Shown here in pieces: positions 47,166 through 57,779 of a stretch of 64,000 bases of DNA. Made by a program: the position numbers and the translations under genes. The DNA lies in the NCBI GenBank assembly GCA_031835245.1, contig JAVKOQ010000125.1:5001-69000 (forward strand). Reading direction: 5' to 3'. Under the pieces are notes generated by a model. The model made no database searches and was not told the origin of the DNA. It saw only the letters and a list, made by a program, of their open reading frames with translations. Numbering within the stretch: the stretch's first letter is position 1; every line of letters starts with the position of its first letter. The stretch is from Balamuthia mandrillaris (Eukaryota > Discosea > Longamoebia > Balamuthiidae).

Positions 47166-48781
47166 ATGACCTCCTCTCTGCCCCACTTTTACCAAGAGGG
47201 CCTCACAACGGAGCCCGCTTGGTTGGACACGGTGGCCAAACACTTCAAATGGCGTTACGTGCTGATCGGAGGCGGAGTCCTGTTTGCTGGTCTCGTCATG
47301 TTACGGCAGAAGGAAGCGAAACACGGCAAGAAGCAACAGCAAGTCGTTCACAGAGGAATCCTTTGTAGCAATTGCCGAGAACCCATTCATGGCATCCGGT
47401 GGATGTGTTCCAACTGTATGTTTTCCTCTTTCTTATCCTCATTTTCTTTCTTGTTGTCTCTTTCTTCCTTTGTAGTTCCAAAGCAATTCTTTTTTGCTTT
47501 CTTAACTTTCTTCTTATGTTTTTTTTTGTTGCTTCCAGGTGCCGACTTTAACCTCTGTGATAAATGTGAGCAAAATAATGTACACACCTCCTCTCACGTC
47601 TTTCTGAAGATCAAGATCCCAATCCCTCCGTTGGCCATCCCCCCTGGCGCGTTGTTGCCGGTGCTCTACCCCTCGGAAGTGCCTGGTGAAGGCAATTGGG
47701 CGCTCAACTCTGAACAAATCTCTTACCTCCAGTCCAAAACACACTGTGCGTTACTTGCTGTCCTCTTGTTGTTGTCTTATGTTGTTCTTGTTCTTGTATT
47801 GTATTTCTCATACATGTTACAACAGTTAACAAAGACGAGCTGGAGGCGTTGTTTGTACAGTTTGGAAGCTTAGCCAACCACAGCAAAGGTGGCATCGATA
47901 AAGAAACCTTTGAGCGATGCCTTGGCCCACTGGGTGTCGAGTCTAACCTTCTCACCGATCGCATCTTCAGCTTTTTCGACCAAGGTATATCGTTGGTTTT
48001 ATTTTTTGTTTTGCCATTTGTTTTGTCATCTGTTTTGTTTTTCTTTGCTGAGTAACCCTTGATTTAAACAGATGGAAATGGGCAGATAGACTTTCCGGAG
48101 TTAGTCTGTGGCCTTTCGGTCCTTACGAAAGGCACATTAGAAGAAAAGATCAAATGTAACCTACCTCTCTCATGCTATTGATACCTTTCAGCTCATCTTA
48201 CTTTCTGCCAACAGATGCCTTTTATGGCTACGACCTTGATGGCGATGGATGTATCCTTTTCTTCTTTCTGTGTTTTTTGTTTCATGTTTTGTCTTGTTTG
48301 CGTTTTTGGTGTGTTGAGTTATTTTTTGTTTTCAATACCTTCTCTTTTTGTTCTTAACTCCTGTCTTCCTTTCCATAATTCAGATATTGACAGAGAGGAG
48401 ATGTACAAGATGTTTAAAGCCTACTTTTACCTCAGCATGGAGTCCGTGCGAGAGGCCGTCGGAGTGATAGAGGAGGAGCTCGTCCTGAACTACAACGACA
48501 GGGACACACAACCCGTTTCGGCCATGTTCGCGGGCCTCCCCAGCTCTCTGGACGGCCAAGAGGTGCAAAAGTCGGAGGCAAACGAGCAACTGAACGACGT
48601 CGACTTGGCTCCCGTCCTCCAGAGCATGTATCAAGTGGCGATAGAGGAGATGGTCGACAAGGCTTTTGCCAACGCGGATGCCGACAAGGACGGGCACATT
48701 TCCTACGAGGAGTTCAAGGCGTGGGCCGTGCAGGACCGCACGCTCATCAACTGGCTGGAAGCATTGGGGTCTGTGTTTTAA
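47166..48781 (+). CDS. Membrane-anchored ZZ zinc-finger and EF-hand calcium-binding protein
   Basis: Six exons, 47166-47415, 47539-47745, 47828-47983, 48072-48155, 48215-48250 and 48384-48781, join in frame to 376 residues. A hydrophobic segment at about 30-46 (YVLIGGGVLFAGLVML) predicts a single N-terminal membrane anchor. Next is a ZZ-type zinc finger (CSNCREPIHGIRWMC...CDKCEQ...HVF), about 68-115. The rest is a calcineurin-B/recoverin-like EF-hand array with loops DQDGNGQIDFPE, DLDGDGYIDREE and DADKDGHISYEE; a first, degenerate hand precedes them. All three loops keep acidic residues at the calcium positions. Exon 5 is only 36 bp and encodes most of one EF loop. The role is inferred to be calcium sensing at a membrane; the partner is unknown. 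An in-frame TTG at 47121 is not taken as the start. Confidence 0.88.
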
Positions 48782-48909
48782 ACTGAAACACAGCTGCTTG
48801 TAATGGCATTGAAAATACGACAGTTTGTTTGCCTTAAAAAAAAAAAACAGGAAAAGATTATTATATATTGGTCTTTTCGCACCTTTGAAAACAAAACAAA
48901 AAGGAACAG

Positions 48910-50141
48910 ATGCAAGGGCAAGGGGACGCGTTGGTGACATGCTACTTGCGCAACATCTCGTCCGGTGAAAGAGAGGCCGTGTTAAGGCCCAACCAGGTTC
49001 ATCTATTTTTTCCGGTATTTCTGCTCCTCTGTTTATCATCTTCACTAAGCTTCTTTCTTGTTTCTACGTTCTTGTCGTTTCGTTCTTTCTTTCTTTTCGT
49101 TTTGCACGATGAAAGGCTGTCGACTTGGGAAGGGGCTCAGTTTTTCTAAATGTAACGGACAAGAGGTGTGCAAGAAAGCAAGCCTTGGTTTGCTTTTCTC
49201 GAGACAAGCAACTCGTTACCGTCACCGCTGTAACGTTTCGTTCTTTTATCTCTTTTCTTGTTCTTCTTGTTCTTCTTCTTCTTCTTCTTCTTCTTCTTCA
49301 TCTTGTTCTTGTTCTTGTTCTTGTTCTTCTTGTTCTTGTTCTTCTTCTTCTTCTTCTTCTTCATCTTGTTCTTGTTCTTCTTGTTCTTGTTCTTCTTCTT
49401 CTTCTTCTTCTTCTTCTTCTTCTTCTTCTTCATCTTCTTCTTCTTCTTCTTCTTCTTGTTCTTCTTCTTCTTGTTCTTCTTCTTCTTCTTCTTCATCTTC
49501 TTCTTCTTCTTCTTCTTGTTCTTCTTCTTCTTCTTCTTGTTCTTCTTCTTCTTCTTCTTCTTCTTATTTGCTATGTTTATGCCATGCAGCTTGGCGACAA
49601 TGCGTTGGTGCTGACAAAGCTTGCAGGGAATGGCAAAACGAAAACGGTGTTGAAGAAGGGACAACAGGACGAGCTGCGTAATGGAGACGTGTTGGCTTTG
49701 TTGCCCAAAGTGGAGGGGCTAAGCTACATGATCGAACTGGAACAACTCAGCGAGAAGAAGAGAAAGCAGGAAGAGGAAGAGAGCGAGGAGGCGAGTTCCT
49801 CTGCTGAAGGCCTGTTGAAGAAGCCAAAAGTTTTGGACGAGGAAGAAGATGATGAAGGAACAGAAGAGCTTGATAGTGACATAGAAAGAGAACTCATGGA
49901 GGAGATCAACAATGTTGAGAAAGAGAATGACAAAGAAGAGGGGGAAGGAGACAAAGAAGAAAAGCCAACAACAATAGCAGCAACGAAAGCTGCTGATCCG
50001 AGCGCATCTGGGGGTGGGAAAAAGCAAGCGAAGAAAAAGAAATGCAAGTACGGCAGCAAGTGCTATCGCAAGAACCCAGACCACCTCAGGAAGTTCTCTC
50101 ACTCCCCATCGCCTCCTTCCTCTCCGAAACGAGACGGATAA
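48910..50141 (+). CDS. FHA-PBZ protein, APLF-like (poly(ADP-ribose) reader)
   Basis: Three exons, 48910-48996, 49116-49229 and 49590-50141, all in phase 0, give 250 residues. Residues 1 to about 120 are an FHA-like domain of the PNKP/APLF type (VDLGRGSVFLNVTDKRCARKQA, with the conserved R and the RxxA turn; the usual SRxH is CARKQ). An acidic middle (EEEESEEA, EEEDDEGTEEL) leads to a C-terminal PBZ zinc finger, CKYGSKCYRKNPDHLRKFSH, with C-x5-C-x6-H-x5-H spacing. PBZ fingers in known proteins bind poly(ADP-ribose). By analogy this is a DNA-break repair or histone-chaperone factor in the nucleus. The vertebrate protein is about twice as long and has two PBZ fingers. Intron 2 is almost entirely a TTC/TTG array. 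Confidence 0.87.
49250..49565 (+). repeat. About 315-bp TTC/TTG array filling an intron
   Basis: The array is uninterrupted TTC triplets with scattered TTG, TCA and CTTG variants inside intron 2 (49230-49589) of the APLF-like gene. It is read in all three frames as poly-Ser, poly-Leu or poly-Phe, which are false open frames. It ends about 24 bp before the CAG acceptor, so it acts as a giant polypyrimidine tract. Confidence 0.95.
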
Positions 50142-50281
50142 GATGAGATCGGAGGACCACTTGTCTGATTTTTTATTGGATGGAATCATTTTATTTGATT
50201 TACTATTGGCCACTGCCTTGATCGAATGATCTCTACCAGGAATCGTCTTACTGCGAAGAAGAGAGAAAGAGAAAAGCAAAG

Positions 50282-52075
50282 ATGAAAGGCAGCGGCGGTG
50301 GTGGAGGAGGAGGGGCGTCGGGACAAACGGGCGGCGTCTTTTCTTTCGTGCGAAGGGGCTTGAAGTATGGGGTGATAAGCTATGCCGTCTACAGCATCTA
50401 TCAGAAGCGAAAGGAGAATACCATTCCTCCTGGTTCTCGGCTGCTGCTCAGGGTGAGTGAGGCCACTCCGTCTTTTGCTTCCCCTCTCTCTTCTCTCTCT
50501 CTCGCTCTCTCGCTCTCTCGCTCTCGCTCTCGCTCTCTCCACGATCATTCGATGTGCCATGTGTTCTTGACTTACACCAAATAGATGAGTCTGCAACACA
50601 GTTTGCCTGATGTGGTGGTTGAAGACAACCTATCCAAGCTGCGTGGCGCTTCGCAAACTACCTTGCATGACGTGACCTATGGGCTTGACAGTGCTGCAAA
50701 AGACCCTCGAGTGTTTGGCTTAGTAGCTCACGTTGGTTCGTTCCTTAATCTGTTCTCTCTGTCTCTGTCTCTCTGTCTCTCTGTCTCTCTGTCTCTCTCT
50801 GTCTCTCTCTGTCTCTCTCTGTCTCTCTCTGTCTCTCTCTGTCTCTCTGTCTCTCTGTCTCTCTCTGTCTCTCTGTCTCTCTCTCTCTTTCTCTCTATGG
50901 TAATCATGAGCTTAAAACCTGAATGACTCAACGGTTCTCTTTTTTACAAAATGATCTTAGGAGGTGCTGGCCAGCTGCATTAGACCGAAATGGCAAACGT
51001 GCAAGAACTTCGCAGTGCTGTGAAGAGGTTTCGTGACTCTGGAAAGCTGAGTGCGTGCTGGACTGACACGTTTGGCGAAATGGGTTCTCTCTCCTCTCCT
51101 CCCCTCTTCTCTCCCATGCCCTCTTCTATCCCGTCTTGTTACTCATAAGTTCATCTTTGAACGTGAAGGTCCAGCCACTTTGGACTACTATTTGGGCAGC
51201 GCCTTCCAGAAAGTCTACATGCAACCAACCGGCTACGTTGGGCTGACGGGCGTGTCACTCACTGGCCAGTTCTTTGCAGGCACATTGGAGAAGCTAGGCA
51301 TTAAGGCCAAGGTTTTCCAGAGAGAAGAGTACAAGAGCTTTGGCGAGATGTTCAACCAAACCAAATACACGGACGCTGCAAGACGAAACCTTAGTGCCCT
51401 GTTAGAATCGCTTTATCAGCAAATCGTACGTCTTGCTGATTTATTTGGGATGAATTTCCTTCTTAACTCTTCACATTTGCCATATAAAACAAACAATAAT
51501 AACAGGCGGAAGACATTTCGAAGGAGCGAGGCATTCCGAAGGAGCGTGTGGTAGCGTTGATGGAAAAGGGACCCCTTCCTGCAGAAGACGCGAAATCGGA
51601 GAAACTGGTAGACGAGCTGGCCTACCAACCACGGGCCTACTCCCTCGTACGCAGCCAACTTCCTCCCATCAAAAAAGAACCGCCTCGCCCTCTCTTCCAG
51701 CCGCAGTCAGGAAAGGGTGGAGTGTTCCTGGAGGGGCCACCGCCGCCCTCTGACTATACAGTCATGAACTTTAGTCAGTATATCAAAATCAGGAGAAGCG
51801 AAGAGAAAATGATGCAGATGGACAAACAGGTGAGGGATTTGTGGGCTTGGATAATGCGTCGTGTGGGCAAGAACACGACTCCTCCGAAGCCTAAACCCCA
51901 CAAGATCGCAGTGGTTTATGGGTCTGGTATGGTGCTTAGGGGCTGGGGCATGGATGGTTCTCTCTCTGCTGACACCTTTTGTCGCAACATGCGGAAGGCT
52001 ATTCAGGACCCTGAGGTGGCCGCTATCATTCTTCGAATTGACTCTCCAGGCGGCAGGTACTCCTTCTCTCCTCCC

Positions 52076-52108
<33 letters not shown>

Positions 52109-52688
52109 GTTATTTATTTATTTTGGCTTAACCAAAAATAATTCTAGCCCAATAGCGTCTGACACAATATGGGCAGAAACCCAAAGAGCCAAGGAGAAAG
52201 GCAAGGAAGTAATCGTGTCGATGGGCAACATGGCAGCCAGTGGCGGCTATTACGTCAGTGCCAACGCCTCTCGCATCTTTGCCAACCCTGCCACCATCAC
52301 CGGTAGCATTGGTGTCATCGGCATGCGCTTCTTCCTTCGCGACTTTCTTAAGGACCGTTTCGGCATCACTGTCGACTCCATCCACAAAGGCTACCAGTCT
52401 AATCTTACAGATCCTTTTGCGGAGGGGCTAACCCCAGAGGAGGAAGCACTAATGGAGCGTGACATTGATCGTATGTACCATGATTTTGTGGGCAAGGTGG
52501 CTGCTGGCAGACGCATGACCACCGAGCGAGCCTTCCAGTTGGCCAAAGGACAGATCTACAGCGGAGATGCCGCTCTCAAAGCCGGTCTTGTTGATGAGCT
52601 TGGTGGTGTACGTCTTCTTGTTCTTCTTATTGTTGTGGTGTTATCCTTTCTTGCTTCCTCTTGGTTGTCCTTCTCTCTTTGTCTGTCG

Positions 52689-52734
<46 letters not shown>

Positions 52735-53081
52735 CGCTCGCTCGCGCTGGAAACATAGAAACCAAACCAAAACAAAAATGCCTGCAGTTAGCTGACGTTT
52801 TAGCCAAATGCAAGAAATGGTACCAGCGAGAAGGGCAGGAGCCCATCGTGGTTGAATATCCCTCACGCAAGCCTTACTTGGAGCGCCTGCTCGAGGCGCT
52901 GAACCCAGAGGCGCAAGAGGATGACGGGATAAACGGAGAAAAGAGACAGGCTACAGACCTAAGACGACGAGGAGCCATCACGCTGGAGAACCCCTACTTG
53001 ATGATGGAGGCAGAAGCCAGGAAGTGGGAGGACGCTGCTCCCTATTTCATGGAAGCTCTGAAGCGTATCTCCAAGTCCTAA
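50282..53081 (+). CDS. sppA-like: Signal peptide peptidase SppA-like protease (family S49, 67K type)
   Basis: Seven exons, 50282-50452, 50585-50731, 50984-51083, 51169-51425, 51506-52056, 52148-52607 and 52788-53081, join in frame to 659 residues. It has the tandem S49 layout of bacterial and plant long SppA. The N-terminal half has the proposed catalytic lysine in REEYKSFGE (Lys195), after FGE..GPATLDYYLGSAF. The C-terminal half has the nucleophile in NMAASGGYY (Ser440), then ITGSIGVIG. A weak membrane segment, about 29-41 (VISYAVYSIY), follows a Gly-rich N terminus and a basic RRG, so organelle-membrane location is possible but unproven. The family cleaves leftover signal peptides and membrane proteins. 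The exon 2/3 join (AH to TEMA) is the least certain, as a stop lies just upstream of the chosen acceptor. Several introns hold long CT tracts. Confidence 0.9.
50485..50540 (+). repeat. CT/CTCGCT tract in SppA intron 1
   Basis: This is a pyrimidine run of CTCT and CTCGCT units inside the first intron. It is not coding. Confidence 0.85.
50753..50896 (+). repeat. CTGT/CT microsatellite in SppA intron 2
   Basis: About 140 bp of GTCTCT units fill much of intron 2 (50732-50983). The run is pyrimidine-rich on the coding strand. Smaller CT runs at 52078-52108 and 52693-52744 (ending in CTCG units) occupy introns 5 and 6 of the same gene. Confidence 0.9.
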
Positions 53082-53435
53082 CTTGATGCCGAAAGGTAGA
53101 GGCACGTTTGTTTATGGCTATTTGTTTTTTGTCTTATCGGCATAAGAAGAAGCGAGTGTATGTGAATATGTATGCACACTGGATACAGTGGTCCTTTCTT
53201 CTTCTTCCTTTCACGCACCTGCCGCTGTCTTCATTGTTGCTGTTGCTTGGAGAGGCGCAAGCGAAGCGGAACCACCTCTTCGCTGTTGCGGCACTTTGTG
53301 TCGACATAACAATGTCGACGAAAATAGCTTGCCGCGCTGGCGCTGATGTGGCAATGACGTGGCACAACAGGAAGCAGCCAAGTTTTCTGTCGACATAACG
53401 AAGAAACCACGAAAGCAGAAGAGAAAAGAAGGAGG
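53082..53435 (+). other. Intergenic region before the RING-finger gene
   Basis: These 350 bp hold the SppA 3' flank and the leader of the next gene. Two GTCGACATAAC stretches (about 53298 and 53391) form an imperfect direct repeat in the leader. No gene or named site is seen. Confidence 0.5.
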
Positions 53436-54634
53436 ATGGAAGGACCACAGCACGCGACGGACCACCACGGCAACGGCGGTTCGGACCCACCAAAAAACGA
53501 AGAGACCGACAACGCGCAGGAGGAGGAAGCATCCTCGCCATTTGAATGCAACGTCTGTTTAGATGCAGCCGATGAACCCGTTGTCACTCCCTGTGGCCAT
53601 CTTTATTGGTTTGCTTTCGCCTTTTCTTTTTTTTTCCGTCGATAGTCGAACATTGTTCCCTTTTTGTGACTTACTTAACCTTCATCGCTTCCTTGCGCGT
53701 TCTTCTTATCCAACCCACATCTGTTCATTCAGCTGGCCTTGCATTTTTAGGGTACACCTTCCAACACCTCCTCGCCCCTCGCCCTTTTTCGTTTGTTTGT
53801 TGTTTTTCGTTGTCGGTTGTTACTCTCCTCTTTCGATTCACCATCGCAACAAAAAAAAAACAGTGGCTTGAAATTCACCCAGACTCCCCCTCCTGCCCTG
53901 TATGTAAAAGCGTCCTCTCCAAAGAACAACTCATCCCCATCTACGGCCGTGGCCAAACACAACCAACCCAAAGGTACTTTTTCTTTTTTGGTGTTGGTCT
54001 CTTTCTTTTTCTTTTTGGTGTTGGTGTGTCCTCTTTCGTGTTTGATCTTTGCTCTCCTGTATCTCTTTTTTTCTGATGTTGTGCACTTTAAATGCCGATG
54101 ATGATAATAGGAAGCGCCCATCGGCAACGCCAGCCGAAGAGATACCAAAACGGCCGACCGGACACAGAGGAGAATCTGTTAGACAGTCAAATGTGAGCAC
54201 TCTTTTTTCTTTTTTTGTTCTTCTGCTTCTGTCTTTTCTATTGTGCAGGAGTTCTCATTTTTTTAAAAAAAAAAACCTTTGCAGCCACAAAGAGGTCCCT
54301 ACATGGATAACTTCATTCCACCCCCATTTGGCTACCAAAGAACTTGGGGCGGTGGAAATGGTGGAAACTTCCAGATGGGAGTTGGCGTGTTTCCCTTTCC
54401 TTTCTTTGGCCTACAATTCGTACGCTTCTTCTTCCTTATTCTTTCCCTATCCTTTTCTGACGTGCCTCTTTTCACTTTTTGCGTTTGTTTTGCGAACAGG
54501 CGGCAGGTGCTTTTGGAGGGCCAGCAGCTCCACCAGGTCGCGAGCTTACCGAGGAAGAACAGCAGCAAGCCCAACTATCTCGATTGCTCTTTGCCGTGGG
54601 CCTATTCTTGGTTCTCTCCCTACTTTTCTTTTGA
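53436..54634 (+). CDS. RNF5/RNF185-like membrane E3 ubiquitin ligase
   Basis: Six exons, 53436-53608, 53733-53751, 53864-53973, 54111-54192, 54285-54419 and 54500-54634, join in frame to 217 residues. A C3HC4 RING lies at residues 38-78 (C38, C41, C53, H55, C58, C61, C75, C78) with the RNF5-type core [26 protein letters not shown]. After IPIYGRG and a Pro/Arg-rich spacer there is a Gly/Phe-rich region and a C-terminal hydrophobic helix (about 199-217, ending [10 protein letters not shown]) that predicts a tail anchor. Known relatives sit in the ER membrane and ubiquitylate proteins in ER-associated degradation. Exon 2 is only 19 bp and supplies the C-W-P-C-IFR part of the RING, so skipping it would destroy the domain and shift the frame. 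Confidence 0.93.
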
Positions 54635-54961
54635 AGGATGATGTGAAGCTGGAAGGTTGTTCACCCTCAAGCACGCAAGCAAGCAAGAAGAATAGTTTTC
54701 TTCTTCTTCTTTGTCCCAGCAGCCCTATCCCCTCCAAAACAACCAACGAAGGTTTCTTTCTTGTGAACGTCTAATAAACAAATTGTGTACAGTTCCTGCT
54801 CCACACGGGTAATTAGACCAAAAAGAACATTGCTGACATATTTCACCGAACGACCAAATAAAGGAAAGTTACAGGAATGACAGGAGGGATCTTTTTTGTT
54901 TCCATTTTTTTCTGCTACACTTTTTGTAGCGCAATAAACAACCCCAAACACAGACACAAAC
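54635..54961 (+). other. Intergenic region
   Basis: This is the 3' flank of the RING gene and leader of the coiled-coil gene. AATAAA-like signals occur at about 54772 (CTAATAAAC) and 54856 (CAAATAAAG), suitable for polyadenylation of the RING gene. Nothing else is recognised. Confidence 0.5.
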
Positions 54962-55210
54962 ATGAGCACCGACAACGTGGAGCTGGACTTGGAGGCCGCC
55001 AAGGAGGAGTACAAGCAGAAAATGAGGATCAAGGCGGAGGAGAAGAAACTGAAGAAGGACGAGAAGAAGCTGCACAAAAAGGAGAAGAAGATGCAGAAAC
55101 GGGAGGAGAAGCTGGTGAAGAAGGCCAGCGACCTGGAAACTCGGGCGGCCAAAGTGGAAAGGAAGAAGGAGAAGGTGTCGGCGCTCAAGGGAGGACCCAC
55201 GGACGAGTAA
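54962..55210 (+). CDS. Small charged coiled-coil protein, unknown function
   Basis: A single exon of 82 residues. After STDNVELDLE, almost the entire sequence is Lys/Glu-rich with heptad-like spacing (KKLKKDEKKLHKKEKK, KLVKKASDLETRAAKVE), which predicts one continuous coiled coil or single alpha-helix of about 60 residues. There is no cysteine, membrane segment or recognised domain. The ATG follows CAAAC at 54962, and GC-rich codons support a real gene. It has its own upstream and downstream gaps, so it is not an exon of a neighbour as far as I can see. Function is unknown. Confidence 0.65.
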   Translation: MSTDNVELDLEAAKEEYKQKMRIKAEEKKLKKDEKKLHKKEKKMQKREEKLVKKASDLETRAAKVERKKEKVSALKGGPTDE

Positions 55211-55969
55211 CCGCACCGGACAAGCGAACGTTCACAAAGCCGTTCTGTTATTTTCCATTACCACCCCAAACCCCCAAAGAAAGTGTGTGTTTTGTTCTTT
55301 CGTTGCTTCCATTACCACAATGACATCACGCTTGCCTTGTTTTGCTAAAAACACACGTCACTAAACACCATTCAAACGCATCATCAACACCACCCCTCTC
55401 TATCTGTCGACGTAATATTTGCTTGCCGCAAAAAAAAGGAGCCCTTTCTCTCGCTCTCTCTCTCTCTCTTATTAGCGTGTTGTTGTGTCTTTCTTGTTGT
55501 GCACCAACCCAACCCAAAAAAAAAAACACCCGCCGGTAGTTGGTTGGGGGGCAGCAAAAAAAAAAAAGTTACGCTGGGGTCGATAAGAAGTGGTCTCTCT
55601 TGCTTGTTGTTGTTGGGAGGAGGTTTGTTATTTTGATGTTCTTTTTTTGGGGTTCAAATATTGTTGTTGTTGTTGTTGTTTCGGTAGCGGAGTGTTTTTG
55701 TTTGAGTGGAGAAGAAATCTTTGTGCGACAAAAATGGGAAAGAAAGGCGTGTTACTCTCCTTTCCCCTTTTGCGTGCTCTTTGCGGCAAACCGCACCGGT
55801 GGTATATAGCATGTATTTTTTTTACATTTTTCTCCCACTTGTTGTTTGCTGCAACACTACCACTTGAAAGAGGGCTTGAAACGAAGAAACCCTTTTTTTT
55901 TCTTCCGCTTTCAAAGTTATTCAAACAACAACAACATCTCTGTCTACTTTTCCGTCTATTCTTTTTCTT

Positions 55970-56007
<38 letters not shown>

Positions 56008-56100
56008 CGTGTGCGTCTTACTTTCCTTCTGACCTCCTTATGCACCTTTTGACACACAGCAGTTGGAGAAACGTCGCATAAACACACATAAACACACACA
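55211..56100 (+). promoter_or_regulatory. 890-bp intergenic region and leader of the ankyrin-FYVE gene
   Basis: No gene is seen. The stretch holds a CT run at about 55445-55469, A-rich runs at 55518-55527 and 55555-55567, a GTT run at 55661-55680, TATATAG at about 55804, and a CT run at 55975-56001. A likely splice acceptor (CACACAG at about 56060) precedes the ATG by 40 bp, so a leader intron is possible. Confidence 0.45.
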
Positions 56101-57779
56101 ATGTCAGGCTCAGACTCTGAACAAGGACAAGTGGGTTGGTCCAGCGAGATCCATGAAGCCGTTTGGCAGAACAACGTGGCAAAGGTCAAGCAAATGGTGG
56201 AGGAAAAGCGGCCGGACCTGAACCTCGAGGCCGTGGTGGAGGACTGCACACCCCTCTACCTGGCTTGCTTGAAGGGACACACAGAGGTAGCGGAAATCCT
56301 CATCGAGGGAGGGGCCAAGGTGGACGGTGACTTGAGCCCTCCCATCTTTGCTGCCGCTGGCAAGGGCAACCTGGAGCTGGTGAAGTTGTTGCTGAAGCAC
56401 GGCGCCAACCCCTCCGCCTTCAGCTCTCAGCACGCTGGCTGCTGCGGTCTGCACATTGCCGCAGAGAAGAACTACGTGGACGTGGTGGAGGCCCTCTTGG
56501 AGGCCGGCGTGGACGTTAACATTCGCAGCGAAAAGCAAAAGCTCACACCTCTCATTTCCGCCGCCTGCTGCGGCAGCTTGGGCGCCGTCAAGACGCTGAT
56601 CAAGGCCGGTGCTGACATTGACGCACAGTCCTCCACTGGAAACACCGCCCTCATGCTTGCCATTGACCGAGGAAAGATTGACGTGGCGGTCACCCTCATC
56701 GAAGGCGGCGCCAACCTCGAGATCAAAGGACAGAAGGGCTGGACTGCCCTCCACAACGCCGCCAGCGGTGGAGACAAGGGCTACAAGGAAGTGGCTGAGG
56801 CCTTGCTCAAGGCAGGCGCCTCTGTGGATGCCCTCTCCGAGACCATGCTCACACCTCTTCACGAGGCCGCTGGTAAGTCCCTCGTCGAGATCGTGAAGCT
56901 ACTTGTGGACGCCGGTGCCGACGTCAACGCTAAGGACAAGTTCAATAACACCCCTCTCCGCATGTGTGCCTCCAACGCCCAATCTTTTGCCACGTTGGAG
57001 AGCTTCAAACAAACGGTGGAGCTTCTGCTTGCGGCTGGCGCCGACATTAATGCCGGCACCACCATCAACACCACCTCCCTCCACTCTGTGGTAAAATGGG
57101 GTAATGTGGAGGCTGTCCGCTTCATGTTGGCCAAGGGGGCTGACCCCAACATCAAGACTACCAAAGGGGAGCTCCCCATCGACTTTGCCAAGGATGCCGA
57201 GATGAAGGCCTTGTTGGATCAAGTTACCACCGCTCCCCGCACCAGCCATGCTGCTCCTAGTCAAGAGGCAGCACCAAGGGTTAGTCTGCTCTTCATTATT
57301 CTCTTTATTTCTGTTCTTCTTTTCCTCGTTTGTCTTTGTTGTTCACTTTCTCTTTTCTTCATGACTCTATCCTCCTGGTTCTTTAATCTTAACTGTCGTT
57401 TAAAAACTTATGTCCAATATAGAAAAAGGAAACAAAATGGTCCGCTGAAAATTGGCAACCAGACAGCGAGGTCAGCAAATGTAACAAATGCGGCAAGGGA
57501 TTCTCTCTTATCAACAGAAAGGTTCAAGCTTCTCCTCTCGTGCTTTTACGTTTGACTGTCGGGCTTACCTTTTTCTTCTTGCACACTCGCGCACACAATC
57601 TCTCTCCCTTTGCTTATCATCAACAGCATCATTGTAGGAATTGTGGGTACATTTTCTGTGATAACTGCACATCCTATCGCCTGCGATTATTGGACAAAGG
57701 CCACAAAGACCCCGTTCGTGTCTGTACTTCCTGCTTTGATGAAATCGCAGGCCAATCCAAGACAACCAGTTCAAAGTGA
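56101..57779 (+). CDS. Ankyrin-repeat protein with C-terminal FYVE zinc finger
   Basis: Three exons, 56101-57279, 57423-57521 and 57627-57779, join in phase 0 to 476 residues. Residues about 15-375 hold roughly ten ankyrin repeats (for example TPLYLACLKGHTEVAEILIEGGA, cut here as TPLYLA...LIEGGA, and TALHNAASGG, TPLHEAAGKS). A short Ala/Ser/Pro linker, about 376-393, leads to a FYVE domain: W..D motif NWQPD, CNKCGKGF, the basic patch KHHCRNCG (usually RRHHCR), CDNC, and PVRVCTSC. Eight zinc ligands are present. FYVE domains bind phosphatidylinositol 3-phosphate, so an endosomal adaptor role is expected. Exon 1 carries all ankyrin repeats without introns; both introns fall in or before the FYVE part. 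Confidence 0.94.

Noticed and set aside
49125-49664. Very long open frames of poly-Ser, poly-Leu, poly-Phe and poly-Lys
   Set aside because: They are readings of the TTC/TTG microsatellite in different frames. The flanking exons splice around it in phase.
50282-53081. SppA gene as bacterial contamination or very recent transfer
   Set aside because: It has six introns with the same CT-rich character as its neighbours and lies among host genes. Any transfer, for example from an organelle ancestor, would be ancient.
56110-56862. Minus-strand open frame of 250 codons antisense to the ankyrin repeats
   Set aside because: It is again a codon-bias shadow of a strong plus-strand coding exon, with no domain of its own.
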